The notes under the pieces were generated by a model. That model did no database searches, had not been told where the DNA came from, and saw only the letters and a program-made list of their open reading frames with translations. From the NCBI RefSeq assembly GCF_004403305.1, contig NZ_SOHE01000018.1, forward strand, positions 124,001-188,000: a stretch of DNA of 64,000 nucleotides. Direction: 5' to 3'. Source of the stretch: Cryobacterium frigoriphilum (GTDB lineage: Bacteria; Actinomycetota; Actinomycetes; Actinomycetales; Microbacteriaceae). Shown here in pieces: positions 57,187 through 64,000 of this stretch; position 1 is the first letter of the stretch, and the number at the start of each line of letters is the position of its first letter. The translations under genes were made by a program, and so were the position numbers.

Positions 57187-57464
57187 CTCTTCGACGCTCC
57201 TCGTGTCCTGAAGTTGTGGTCTTCCCGACTGTGCTGCATCGCCGCAGCGGCCGCAACGAAAATTGCGGCGAAAGTGCCTGCCCGGAGGCCTATTTGGCGA
57301 TGCGTACGGTCGCCCGTACAACTTGCGCAGGCGGGAGTTGTTCGGTGCTGCGTACTGCCTGCCAAATCGGTCCAAATTCTGCCCGAACGGGTGCATTTAC
57401 GCTGCTGCCGTGACGGTGGCGCGTGCTACTTTTTCGAGCACCCCAGACAGTCATTACCCCGGAT
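57187..57464. promoter_or_regulatory. Divergent P450 / reductase control region with palindrome
   Basis: No gene is seen here. A palindrome gtacggtcgcccgtac at 57304-57319 has perfect six-base arms around tcgc. atttggc near 57290 and gccaaat near 57359 form a wider inverted pair. These are candidate regulator sites between divergent promoters. Confidence 0.5.
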
Positions 57465-57528
57465 CCTCAACACCCCCGTTCCTCAACACCCCCGTTCCTC
57501 AACACCCCCGTTCCTCAACACCGACAGA
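57465..57528 (+). repeat. 16-bp tandem repeat in the leader of the reductase gene
   Basis: Units of cctcaacacccccgtt start at 57465, 57481 and 57497, with a partial fourth at 57513. The array ends 17 bp before the start codon, next to the AAAGGAG ribosome site. Confidence 0.92.
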
Positions 57529-57545
57529 CCTGCAAAGGAGCAGCG

Positions 57546-58982
57546 ATGGACAGCAGCGCTCTACCCTCCGATTTGCCGACGATTGCCATCGTCGGCAGCG
57601 GACCCTCGGGGTGCTACACCGCCCAGTTTCTGCGCAAGCAGTGGCAGGGCAGCGAAATCGTCATCTTCGACCGGCTCGACGTGCCGTACGGTCTCGTGAG
57701 GTACGGTGTGGCACCTGACCACCCCGGTACCAAGGCCGTCACCAAGCAGTTCGACCGTCTGTTCGAGCAGGCCGGTGTGCGCTTCGCCGGCCGCACCCTC
57801 ATCGGCAGTGCCGCCTCGCGCGGCGACTTCACCCTGGACCAGCTGCGGGCAGCCTTCGACATCGTCGTGCTGGCGACCGGCCTGCACGCCGACCGGTCGC
57901 TCAGCAGCCCGCTCGCCGTCGTGCCCGGCTCCGACCTGCCCGGTGTGTACGGTGCCGGACGCCTGACCCGGCTCATCAACGGCCACCCCGACGAGACGGT
58001 CGACGGCGTGCGGCTCGGCGAACGCGTCGTCATCGTGGGCCACGGCAACGTCGCGCTCGACCTGCTGCGTCTCTTCCTCACCGCCCCCGAGCAGCTGCGC
58101 GAACTCGGCATCGCCGACGATGTGGTCAGGGCGATCACCGCCGGCCCGGCGCGACAGATCGACATCGTCGGCCGATCACAGCCCGAGACGGCGAAGTTCG
58201 ACCCGGCCATGCTGCGCGAACTGGGCAAGCTCGCGGGCATCCGCTTCGTCTCCGATGCGGCGCCGGCTGACCTCGCCGACATCACAAGCAGTGCTGACTC
58301 CACAAGCAGTGCTGACTCCACAAGCAGTGCTGACTCCCCAAACAACGCTGCCTCACCAAACAACGCTGCCTCACCAAACAACGCTGCCTCCCCAAACAAC
58401 GCTGCCTCACCAAACAACGCTGCCTCCGCGAATGCCACTCGGCGAGATGCAGTCGACGCACTCGTAGCCGGGTCAGACCCGCTCGCCACCCGCACCGTGC
58501 GGTTTCGATTCGGCTGGGTTCCCGACGAAATCACCGAGCACGACCAGGCCCTGCACCTGACCTTTCGTGCAGCACCCGCGACGCCGGACAGCGACGGCAG
58601 CCACGGCAGCGACAGCACCGACAGCACCGACAGCACCGACGGCACCGACGGCACGCTGAGCATCGCCGCCGACGCGGTCTGCACGGCGATTGGATTCACC
58701 GAACACGCCGACGCTCCCCTGCGCCGCGCGCACCACGAATCGGCCGAACACCTCGACCTCGACCGGGGCGTTCTCGGCGACGGGCTCTACTGCGTTGGCT
58801 GGCTGCGCCGGGGACCGCGCGGCACGATCCCCGAAAACCGGGTCGACGCCCGCATGGTCGCGAATTGCATCATTGCCGACCACACCGCTCGACTCCCCCA
58901 CGGCACCAAGCCGGGCTATGCCGTTTTGGCACGTGCCGCCGACACCACGACACTCCACCACCTGATCGAGGAGCTCTCATGA
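57546..58982 (+). CDS. FprA/adrenodoxin-reductase-like NADPH oxidoreductase
   Basis: The 478-residue flavoprotein has the FAD motif IAIVGSGPSGCYTAQFL, DRLDVPYGLVRYGVAPDHPGTKAVTKQFDRL, the NADP motif VVIVGHGNVALDLLRLFL, and ends with GWLRRGPRGTIPENRVDARMVA. It passes electrons from NADPH to a small carrier, here probably the overlapping flavodoxin. Two repeat inserts interrupt it: residues about 247-294 (SSADST x3, SPNNAA x5) and 356-370 (DST x5), both where surface loops are expected. AAAGGAG precedes ATG 57546. Confidence 0.9.
   Translation: MDSSALPSDLPTIAIVGSGPSGCYTAQFLRKQWQGSEIVIFDRLDVPYGLVRYGVAPDHPGTKAVTKQFDRLFEQAGVRFAGRTLIGSAASRGDFTLDQLRAAFDIVVLATGLHADRSLSSPLAVVPGSDLPGVYGAGRLTRLINGHPDETVDGVRLGERVVIVGHGNVALDLLRLFLTAPEQLRELGIADDVVRAITAGPARQIDIVGRSQPETAKFDPAMLRELGKLAGIRFVSDAAPADLADITSSADSTSSADSTSSADSPNNAASPNNAASPNNAASPNNAASPNNAASANATRRDAVDALVAGSDPLATRTVRFRFGWVPDEITEHDQALHLTFRAAPATPDSDGSHGSDSTDSTDSTDGTDGTLSIAADAVCTAIGFTEHADAPLRRAHHESAEHLDLDRGVLGDGLYCVGWLRRGPRGTIPENRVDARMVANCIIADHTARLPHGTKPGYAVLARAADTTTLHHLIEELS
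58284..58427 (+). repeat. Two consecutive 18-bp in-frame arrays (3 + 5 copies)
   Basis: Three units of acaagcagtgctgactcc (58284-58337) run directly into five units of ccaaacaacgctgcctca (58338-58427), inserting 48 residues into the reductase. Confidence 0.95.
58611..58655 (+). repeat. 9-bp in-frame tandem repeat, 5 copies
   Basis: Units of gacagcacc / gacggcacc encode DST/DGT in a second loop of the reductase. Confidence 0.88.
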
Positions 58983-59422
58983 CCCGCACCATTATTCTCT
59001 TTGGAACCGAATCCGGAAACGCCGAGATGGTCGCCGAAGACCTCGCGTCCGAACTCGGAGGCGACCCGATCGCGGTCGTGGCCGACATGACCGATTTTGA
59101 CATCGCCGATTTCACGCCGACGGATGCCTACATCGTCGTCTGCTCCACCCACGGCGACGGCGAACTGCCGAGCGGCGCGCGCCCGCTCTTCGACGCGCTG
59201 CAGGAGGCGCAACCGAGCCTCGCCGGCATCCGCTATTCGATCTTCGGCCTCGGCGACCGCAGCTACGAGACCTACAGCCACGGCAGCGAGATCATCGACG
59301 AGCAGCTGCGGTCGCTCGGGGCCGAACGGGTCGGGGTCTACGGTCGGCACGATGCGAGCGACGGCTCCCTGCCGAACGACGACGCACTCGAGTGGATGCG
59401 CGCCGTTTTCATTCCGGCCTGA
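58979..59422 (+). CDS. Flavodoxin
   Basis: The 147-residue FMN protein has the phosphate loop FGTESGNAEMVAEDL, then VVCSTHGDGELPSGARPLFDAL and YSIFGLGDRSYETYSHGSEIIDEQL, both flanking the isoalloxazine. ATG overlaps the reductase stop (ATGA). Together with the reductase and the divergent P450 it resembles the cindoxin system of P450cin, in which a flavodoxin replaces the ferredoxin. Confidence 0.93.
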   Translation: MTRTIILFGTESGNAEMVAEDLASELGGDPIAVVADMTDFDIADFTPTDAYIVVCSTHGDGELPSGARPLFDALQEAQPSLAGIRYSIFGLGDRSYETYSHGSEIIDEQLRSLGAERVGVYGRHDASDGSLPNDDALEWMRAVFIPA

Positions 59423-59429
59423 CCCTAGT

Positions 59430-59453
59430 CACACACACACCCACACACACAAC
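59430..59453. repeat. CA dinucleotide-rich tract
   Basis: A mostly (ac)n tract fills the gap between the flavodoxin and aldo/keto reductase genes; unusual for such GC-rich DNA. Confidence 0.8.
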
Positions 59454-59475
59454 AACTTTTTAAGGGAGTACCCCT

Positions 59476-60450
59476 GTGCAGTACCGCAGTTTCGGTCGAA
59501 CCGGATGGAACGTCAGCGAGATCTCGTTTGGCGCCTGGCAGCTGGGTGGCCAGTGGGGAGCCGTCGATGATGAGCAGTCGATCGGAACCCTGCTGTCGGC
59601 TTACGAGCAGGGCATCAACTTCGTCGACACGGCTGAACTGTACGGCGCGGGGCACAGCGAGCAGGTTGTCGGCGAATCCCTGCGTCGGTGGAGCGGTGAT
59701 CGTGTCTACGTCGCTACCAAGATTCAGCCCACGGTCTGGCCGAACGCGACCGAGGACGATCCGGCGATGACCGGTCGGTATCCGCAGTGGCACCTGCGGC
59801 ACGGGGTCGAACTCGCTCTGAGCCGTCTCGGCGTGGACCGGATCGACCTGCTGCAGCTGCACTGCTGGCTCGGTGACGGGGTGAACAATCTGGAGTGGCT
59901 GGAGACCCTGAACGCTCTGCGCGTCGAGGGCAAGATTGACAAGATCGGCGTATCCATTCGCGACTACCGACCCGATGAGGGTGTCGATATCGCTGCCCTC
60001 GGCCTCGTCGACTCCATTCAGGTGATCTTCAACCTGTTCGAGCAGCGCCCGGTCGATCGTCTCTTTCCCGCGGGGGCCCGCTCGAACACCGCGTTCATCG
60101 ACCGGGTCGCCTTCGACTCCGGCGCCCTCAGCGGCCAGTGGACCCCGCACACCTACGCCGGCTGGGAGCCCGGATCGCAGCAGCACGAGATGTTCCGTGG
60201 AGACCGTTTCACCGACACCCTCGAGCGGGTCGAAGCCCTCAAGACCCTCTGCGCGCCGTACTATCCGACCCTCGCCGAGGCCGCGATCCGCTACACCCTG
60301 AGCTCACCCGAGGTATCGACGGTGATCGCCGGCATGCGCAGCCGCAGCAACGTCGCCCGCAATGTGTCCTATTCCGATGGTGCTCCGTTTCCCACCGAGC
60401 TGCTCGACCAGCTCGCCGAGCACCGCTGGCCGCGCAACTACTATGCCTGA
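59476..60450 (+). CDS. Aldo/keto reductase
   Basis: The 324-residue TIM barrel has the tetrad: Asp in INFVDTAELYG, Tyr in the same segment, Lys in VYVATKIQP, His in LLQLHCW. The NADPH loop lies near the end (SSPEVSTVIAGMRSRSNVARNV). GGGAG precedes the GTG. It follows the flavodoxin and overlaps the creatininase-like gene by eight bases, so the two are co-translated. Confidence 0.88.
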   Translation: MQYRSFGRTGWNVSEISFGAWQLGGQWGAVDDEQSIGTLLSAYEQGINFVDTAELYGAGHSEQVVGESLRRWSGDRVYVATKIQPTVWPNATEDDPAMTGRYPQWHLRHGVELALSRLGVDRIDLLQLHCWLGDGVNNLEWLETLNALRVEGKIDKIGVSIRDYRPDEGVDIAALGLVDSIQVIFNLFEQRPVDRLFPAGARSNTAFIDRVAFDSGALSGQWTPHTYAGWEPGSQQHEMFRGDRFTDTLERVEALKTLCAPYYPTLAEAAIRYTLSSPEVSTVIAGMRSRSNVARNVSYSDGAPFPTELLDQLAEHRWPRNYYA

Positions 60451-61261
60451 TGAGGGAACGCCTGATGAGGGAACGCCTGATGAGGGCTTGCGCGATGAGG
60501 GAATGCGCGATGAGGTGCGCGCGGAATACCTGTCCCCGGCCGAACTCGACTCGGCCCTGGCCGCGACTGCGGTCGCGTATCTTCCGCTCGGCACCCTCGA
60601 ATTTCACAGCTCGCACCTGCCGATCGGGCTCGATGCCCTGACGGCGCACGGGCTCTGCGTCGCGAGCGCCCGGCACAACGGCGGCATCGTGCTGCCACCG
60701 CTGTACCAGGGCACGGGCGGCGGCCACGCCGAGTACCCGTGGACGATCATGATGCACTCGGCCGCGGGCATCCGCTCTCATCTGGAGCAGACTCTGCAGC
60801 GGCTGGAAGCACTGGGGGTGCGCCTCGCCGTGCTGTTCACCGGGCACTTCGCCGATGAACAGCTCACCATGATCGATACGATCGCCGCCGACTGGGCGGT
60901 CGCGGGATCAGACCGGGGCACCCACACGATGCGTGTCTTCGCCACCGCGGTGAATCGCTGCGGTACCGCGCCCATTGCGCCCGACCACGCGGGAGTGTTC
61001 GAAACGACCCTGCTGCACGCCCTGTGGCCGCAGCTCGTGCACGTCGACCGGCTGCCGGCGCTGTCCGAACACGCAGCGATCGATCCGGGCGACAACGACC
61101 AGGGGCCCCAGCGTCATGACCCGGAGCATCCGCTCTGGGGAATCTTCGGGCCCGATCCCCGCGACCTCGATCTGAGCGCCAGCGCCGCCCTACTCGATGC
61201 CCTGGTGGCTTGGCTGGGCGGCGAAGTGACCGCGCGAACCGCAGACTTCGACTACCGTTGA
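60443..61261 (+). CDS. Creatininase family protein
   Basis: The 272-residue protein has the family metal site LPLGTLEFHSSHLPIGLDALTA (E, H, D). The second motif, usually GHGGN, is VLFTGHFADEQ here, so activity or substrate may differ. Residues 2-26 are PDEGT/RDEGM repeats from the 15-bp array that begins on the upstream stop codon. It overlaps the aldo/keto reductase end and stops four bases before the helicase start. Confidence 0.85.
   Translation: MPDEGTPDEGTPDEGLRDEGMRDEVRAEYLSPAELDSALAATAVAYLPLGTLEFHSSHLPIGLDALTAHGLCVASARHNGGIVLPPLYQGTGGGHAEYPWTIMMHSAAGIRSHLEQTLQRLEALGVRLAVLFTGHFADEQLTMIDTIAADWAVAGSDRGTHTMRVFATAVNRCGTAPIAPDHAGVFETTLLHALWPQLVHVDRLPALSEHAAIDPGDNDQGPQRHDPEHPLWGIFGPDPRDLDLSASAALLDALVAWLGGEVTARTADFDYR
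60446..60520 (+). repeat. 15-bp tandem repeat, 5 copies, linking two overlapping genes
   Basis: Units of cctgatgagggaacg begin on the aldo/keto reductase stop and encode the N terminus of the creatininase-like protein. The first two are identical; later ones drift. Confidence 0.92.
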
Positions 61262-61265
61262 TAGT

Positions 61266-63104
61266 ATGACGCATTCTGACACCACCACGCAGGGCGAGGC
61301 AGACGCTGCCTCAACTGCGATCACTTTCGCCGACCTCGGACTCAATGACGCCATGCTCAAGGCGCTCAAAGTCGTCGGCTACGAAACACCGTCCGCCATT
61401 CAGGCCGCGACGATCCCCCCACTGCTCGAGGGACGCGACGTCGTCGGCCTTGCTCAGACCGGTACCGGCAAGACGGCAGCGTTCGCGCTGCCCATTTTGA
61501 ACCGTCTCGACCTGTCGCAGAAGAACCCGCAGGCGCTCGTTCTCGCGCCGACGCGTGAGCTGGCCCTGCAGGTCTGCGAAGCGTTCGAGAAGTACGCCGC
61601 CCACCTGAAGGGTGTGCACGTGCTGCCCGTGTACGGCGGACAGGGCTACGGCCAGCAGCTTTCTGCGCTGCGCCGCGGTGTGCACATCGTTGTCGGTACC
61701 CCCGGTCGCATCATGGACCACCTCGCCAAGGGCACCCTCGACCTCTCTGAGCTCAAGTACCTCGTGCTCGATGAGGCCGACGAGATGCTGAACATGGGCT
61801 TCGTAGAAGACATCGAGACCATTCTTGCCGATACCCCCGACGACAAGCAGGTTGCCCTGTTCTCGGCGACGATGCCGGCGCAGATTCGCCGCATCTCCAA
61901 GAAGTATCTCAACGACCCGGCCGAGATCACGGTCAAGAGCAAGACCACGACGAGCGTCAACACCACCCAGCGCTACCTGATCGTGTCCTACGGCCAGAAG
62001 CTCGACGCGCTGACCCGCATCCTCGAGGTCGAGAACTTCGAGGGCATGATCATCTTCGCCCGCACCAAGAGCGAGACGGAGCTGCTCGCCGAGAAGCTGC
62101 GCGCCCGCGGCTACTCGGCAATGGCCATCAACGGTGACGTTCAGCAGGTGCAGCGTGAGCGCACCGTCAACCAACTCAAGAGCGGCAAGCTCGACATTCT
62201 GGTCGCAACGGATGTCGCCGCTCGCGGCCTCGACGTCGAACGCATCAGCCACGTCATCAACTACGACATCCCGATCGACACCGAGTCCTACGTGCACCGC
62301 ATCGGCCGCACCGGCCGCGCCGGTCGCAGCGGTGCAGCGATCAGCTTCGTGACCCCGCGTGAGCGTCGTCTGCTGACCGCGATCGAGAAGGCCACCCGCC
62401 AGCCGTTGACTCAGATGCAGCTGCCGAGCGTTGAAGACGTGAACGTCACACGCCTGACCCGCTTCGACGACGCCATCACCGCCGCGCTCGACGAGACCGA
62501 CCGCATCTCGAAGTTTCGCGACATCATCGCGCATTACGTGTCACACCACGACGTGCCGGAGGTCGATGTGGCAGCGGCCCTCGCCGTGGTCGGGCAGGGC
62601 GAGACTCCCCTGCTGCTCAACGCCGAAGACGTGCGTGCGCAGCAGCGTCACGACCGTGAAGAGCGCACCGAGCGCAGCAATGAGCGCTACGGCGACCGTT
62701 CCAATGACCGTTCGAACGAGCGTGGCGACCGCGGCAACGACCGTCATGGTCGCGATGACCGTCGCGACAACCGCGACAGCTACGGAGACCGCGGCAACCG
62801 CGGCGACCGTGAACACGCGCCCCGCAGCGAGCGTCCCGTGCGCTCAAGCGGTAAGCCGATGGCCCAGTACCGCATCGAGGTCGGCAAGCGCCACAAGGTG
62901 GAGCCGCGCCAGATCGTCGGAGCGCTCGCCAACGAAGGCGGCCTGAGCCGTGACGACTTCGGGCACATCAAGATTCTTCCCGAGTTCTCGCTCGTCGAGC
63001 TTCCGGCGGATCTGTCGAACGACGTCTTCTCGAAGCTCTCCGCAACGCGCATCAGCGGCAAGCTCATCGAGCTGCGCGCCGACAAGGGTGGCGCGAGCCG
63101 CTAG
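61266..63104 (+). CDS. deaD: DEAD-box RNA helicase (DeaD/CsdA type)
   Basis: The 612-residue protein has Q motif FADLGLNDAMLKALKVVGYETPSAIQ, Walker A AQTGTGKT, DEAD in LVLDEADEMLNMGF, SAT in LFSATMP, and VATDVAARGLDVERISHVINYD with HRIGRTGRAGR. A Arg/Asp/Asn-rich linker (about residues 460-520) leads to a DbpA-type RNA-binding domain (YRIEVGKRHKVEPRQIVGALANEGG). It remodels RNA, mainly in ribosome assembly and the cold. No clear ribosome site before the ATG. Confidence 0.94.
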   Translation: MTHSDTTTQGEADAASTAITFADLGLNDAMLKALKVVGYETPSAIQAATIPPLLEGRDVVGLAQTGTGKTAAFALPILNRLDLSQKNPQALVLAPTRELALQVCEAFEKYAAHLKGVHVLPVYGGQGYGQQLSALRRGVHIVVGTPGRIMDHLAKGTLDLSELKYLVLDEADEMLNMGFVEDIETILADTPDDKQVALFSATMPAQIRRISKKYLNDPAEITVKSKTTTSVNTTQRYLIVSYGQKLDALTRILEVENFEGMIIFARTKSETELLAEKLRARGYSAMAINGDVQQVQRERTVNQLKSGKLDILVATDVAARGLDVERISHVINYDIPIDTESYVHRIGRTGRAGRSGAAISFVTPRERRLLTAIEKATRQPLTQMQLPSVEDVNVTRLTRFDDAITAALDETDRISKFRDIIAHYVSHHDVPEVDVAAALAVVGQGETPLLLNAEDVRAQQRHDREERTERSNERYGDRSNDRSNERGDRGNDRHGRDDRRDNRDSYGDRGNRGDREHAPRSERPVRSSGKPMAQYRIEVGKRHKVEPRQIVGALANEGGLSRDDFGHIKILPEFSLVELPADLSNDVFSKLSATRISGKLIELRADKGGASR

Positions 63105-63121
63105 TCCGGGCCTCCCCGCAG

Positions 63122-63178
63122 TGAGTTACGGAAAAAGCACCCTCGTCACGACGACGAGGGTGCTTTTTCCGTAACTCA
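63122..63178. terminator. Perfect 26-bp bidirectional terminator hairpin
   Basis: Arms 63122-63147 and 63153-63178 are exact complements around acgac; each arm has a run of five A or T. It lies between convergent deaD and the DUF1992 gene. Confidence 0.9.
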
Positions 63179-63180
63179 AC

Positions 63181-63250
63181 CCTTCTCAACCCTTCTCAAC
63201 CCTTCTCAACCCTTCTCAACCCTTGTCAACCCTTGTCAACTCTTCTCAGA
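63181..63250. repeat. 10-bp intergenic tandem repeat, about 7 copies
   Basis: Units of ccttctcaac (two with ccttgtcaac) follow the hairpin directly and end six bases before the DUF1992 stop. Confidence 0.95.
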
Positions 63251-63255
63251 ACGGA

Positions 63256-63918
63256 TCAGCCCCGAGAGGGCCGGGCGCGAGCGGCTCGGCGGCGCTCGCG
63301 CCAGGTCATGGCGGCGAGTTCAGCGGCCTCACGCTCACGCTGTTGCTTGGCGGCCTCGCTGCGGGCGGCGCGGCGTTGTCGCCAGAGTGCCAGCTGCTCG
63401 GCCACATCACGGGTGGGGGTGACGACCGGCGGCCCGCCCTGCAACTGGCGGCGGGCCGCCACGACCCGGGCGTTGAAGTCGGTGAGCATGCCGATGACCG
63501 CTGCCTCGGATGCCGCACGATCAAGCCGCTCGTCGAGCTCGGCATTCTCGGTGCGCAGCGTGAGGGCGGGCGGCCCGAGGCCGGTGATCTTCTCGCGTTC
63601 GATCTTCTGGCGAATCCACCAGTCCGGGTCGTAGCCGTGCTCGAGGTTCGCGAGCGGCTTGCCGGCGCCCGGCAGGTTGTCGAATTCGCCGCGGCGAATG
63701 GCCTGCTGAATGGCCATTTCCACGTATTGGGCTCGGGCTTCCATCATGGATTGCCCGGCCGCGTTGCGCTCGGTCTTGTTCTCGGTCTTGTTGTCGGTCT
63801 TGTTGTCGGTCTCTGGGTCTGGCCCGGAAACCTCGCGGTTCTCGGGGGGCAGCATCCGCTCAATCTGATAGCGGACCACATTCAGCCTGGAGTCGCTGGG
63901 GTCCTTCTTGCCCGTCAT
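63256..63918 (-). CDS. DUF1992 protein (DnaJ homologue subfamily C member 28-like domain)
   Basis: The 220-residue protein has the DUF1992 core SMMEARAQYVEMAIQQAIRRGEFDNLPGAGKPLANLEHGYDPDWWIRQKIERE. There is no J domain (no HPD). The C-terminal third is basic and coiled-coil-like. An NKTD/NKTE repeat precedes the core. Function unknown. ATG 63918 is used; the frame is open nine codons further up. Confidence 0.85.
   Translation of the reverse strand: MTGKKDPSDSRLNVVRYQIERMLPPENREVSGPDPETDNKTDNKTENKTERNAAGQSMMEARAQYVEMAIQQAIRRGEFDNLPGAGKPLANLEHGYDPDWWIRQKIEREKITGLGPPALTLRTENAELDERLDRAASEAAVIGMLTDFNARVVAARRQLQGGPPVVTPTRDVAEQLALWRQRRAARSEAAKQQREREAAELAAMTWRERRRAARARPSRG
63769..63808 (-). repeat. 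12-bp in-frame tandem repeat, 3.3 copies
   Basis: Units of ctcggtcttgtt (plus strand) encode NKTE/NKTD before the DUF1992 core. Confidence 0.9.
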
Positions 63919-63952
63919 GGCTGCCAGCCTAGGTCGCGCCAGCATCAGGGGC

Positions 63953-64000
63953 GACCTCGGAGTCGACCTCGGAGTCGACCTCGGAGTCGACCTCGGAGTC
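63953..64000. repeat. 12-bp tandem repeat running off the window
   Basis: Four identical units of gacctcggagtc reach the right edge. The repeat probably continues; its gene context cannot be seen. Confidence 0.92.

Noticed and set aside
57465-58427. Possible CRISPR array from regular repeats
   Set aside because: Units are 16-18 bp and directly adjacent with no spacers; no cas genes.

Overview
The window is chromosomal DNA of a very GC-rich actinobacterium. Dense codon bias towards G/C in third positions, frequent GTG/TTG starts, PanD and CarD sequences of actinobacterial type, the lysG-lysE divergent pair, DUF222/HNH proteins and a thyA-folA pair all fit the Microbacteriaceae (Cryobacterium, Leifsonia or Microbacterium relatives). 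That placement is inference from gene content; no 16S gene is present. I see no rRNA, tRNA, CRISPR array, IS element or prophage.

Layout. 1-3.3 kb: end of a very large polytopic membrane protein. 3.4-6.7 kb: gabT and a divergent PucR regulator. 6.8-8.2 kb: thyA-folA. 8.2-10 kb: PhoD-like phosphatase. 10-12.5 kb: EamA exporter, lysG, lysE. 12.7-14.9 kb: quinone oxidoreductase, panD, histidine phosphatase. 14.9-16.8 kb: a three-domain glutaminase. 16.8-20.2 kb: lipoprotein, fused EcfT-A-A' and S component, a likely vitamin (possibly cobalamin) ECF importer. 20.1-23.4 kb: small accessory genes, a DUF222/HNH nuclease, a GntR remnant and a VOC protein. 23.5-27.2 kb: metH. 27.4-33.8 kb: prpF plus a ferric-type ABC importer with a divergent LysR regulator. 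34-37.6 kb: an OpuC-type compatible solute importer. 37.8-41.8 kb: DeoR regulator, polyol MFS transporter and polyol dehydrogenase. 41.9-48.4 kb: a nonsense-disrupted DUF559 gene, MmcQ/YjbR, flavin monooxygenase, YitT protein, methyltransferase, TetR, CarD and an ankyrin protein. 48.4-51 kb: acyl-CoA synthetase and hydrolase. 51-55.6 kb: glycosyltransferase, GH92 mannosidase, GntR. 55.6-61.3 kb: cytochrome P450 with a divergent ferredoxin-reductase-like protein and flavodoxin, then aldo/keto reductase and creatininase-like protein. 61.3-64 kb: DEAD-box helicase and a DUF1992 protein.

The most unusual property is not one gene. The window is seeded with about 30 short-period (9-18 bp) tandem repeat arrays. 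Inside genes every array examined closely has a period divisible by 3 and lies at a protein terminus, linker or loop. Outside genes, periods of 10, 11, 13, 16 and 17 bp also occur. At least seven arrays are anchored on a stop codon, so that the 3' end of a gene is copied one to four times downstream. A second recurrent feature is a set of long inverted repeats, in sequence-related families, placed at gene ends and especially between convergent genes.
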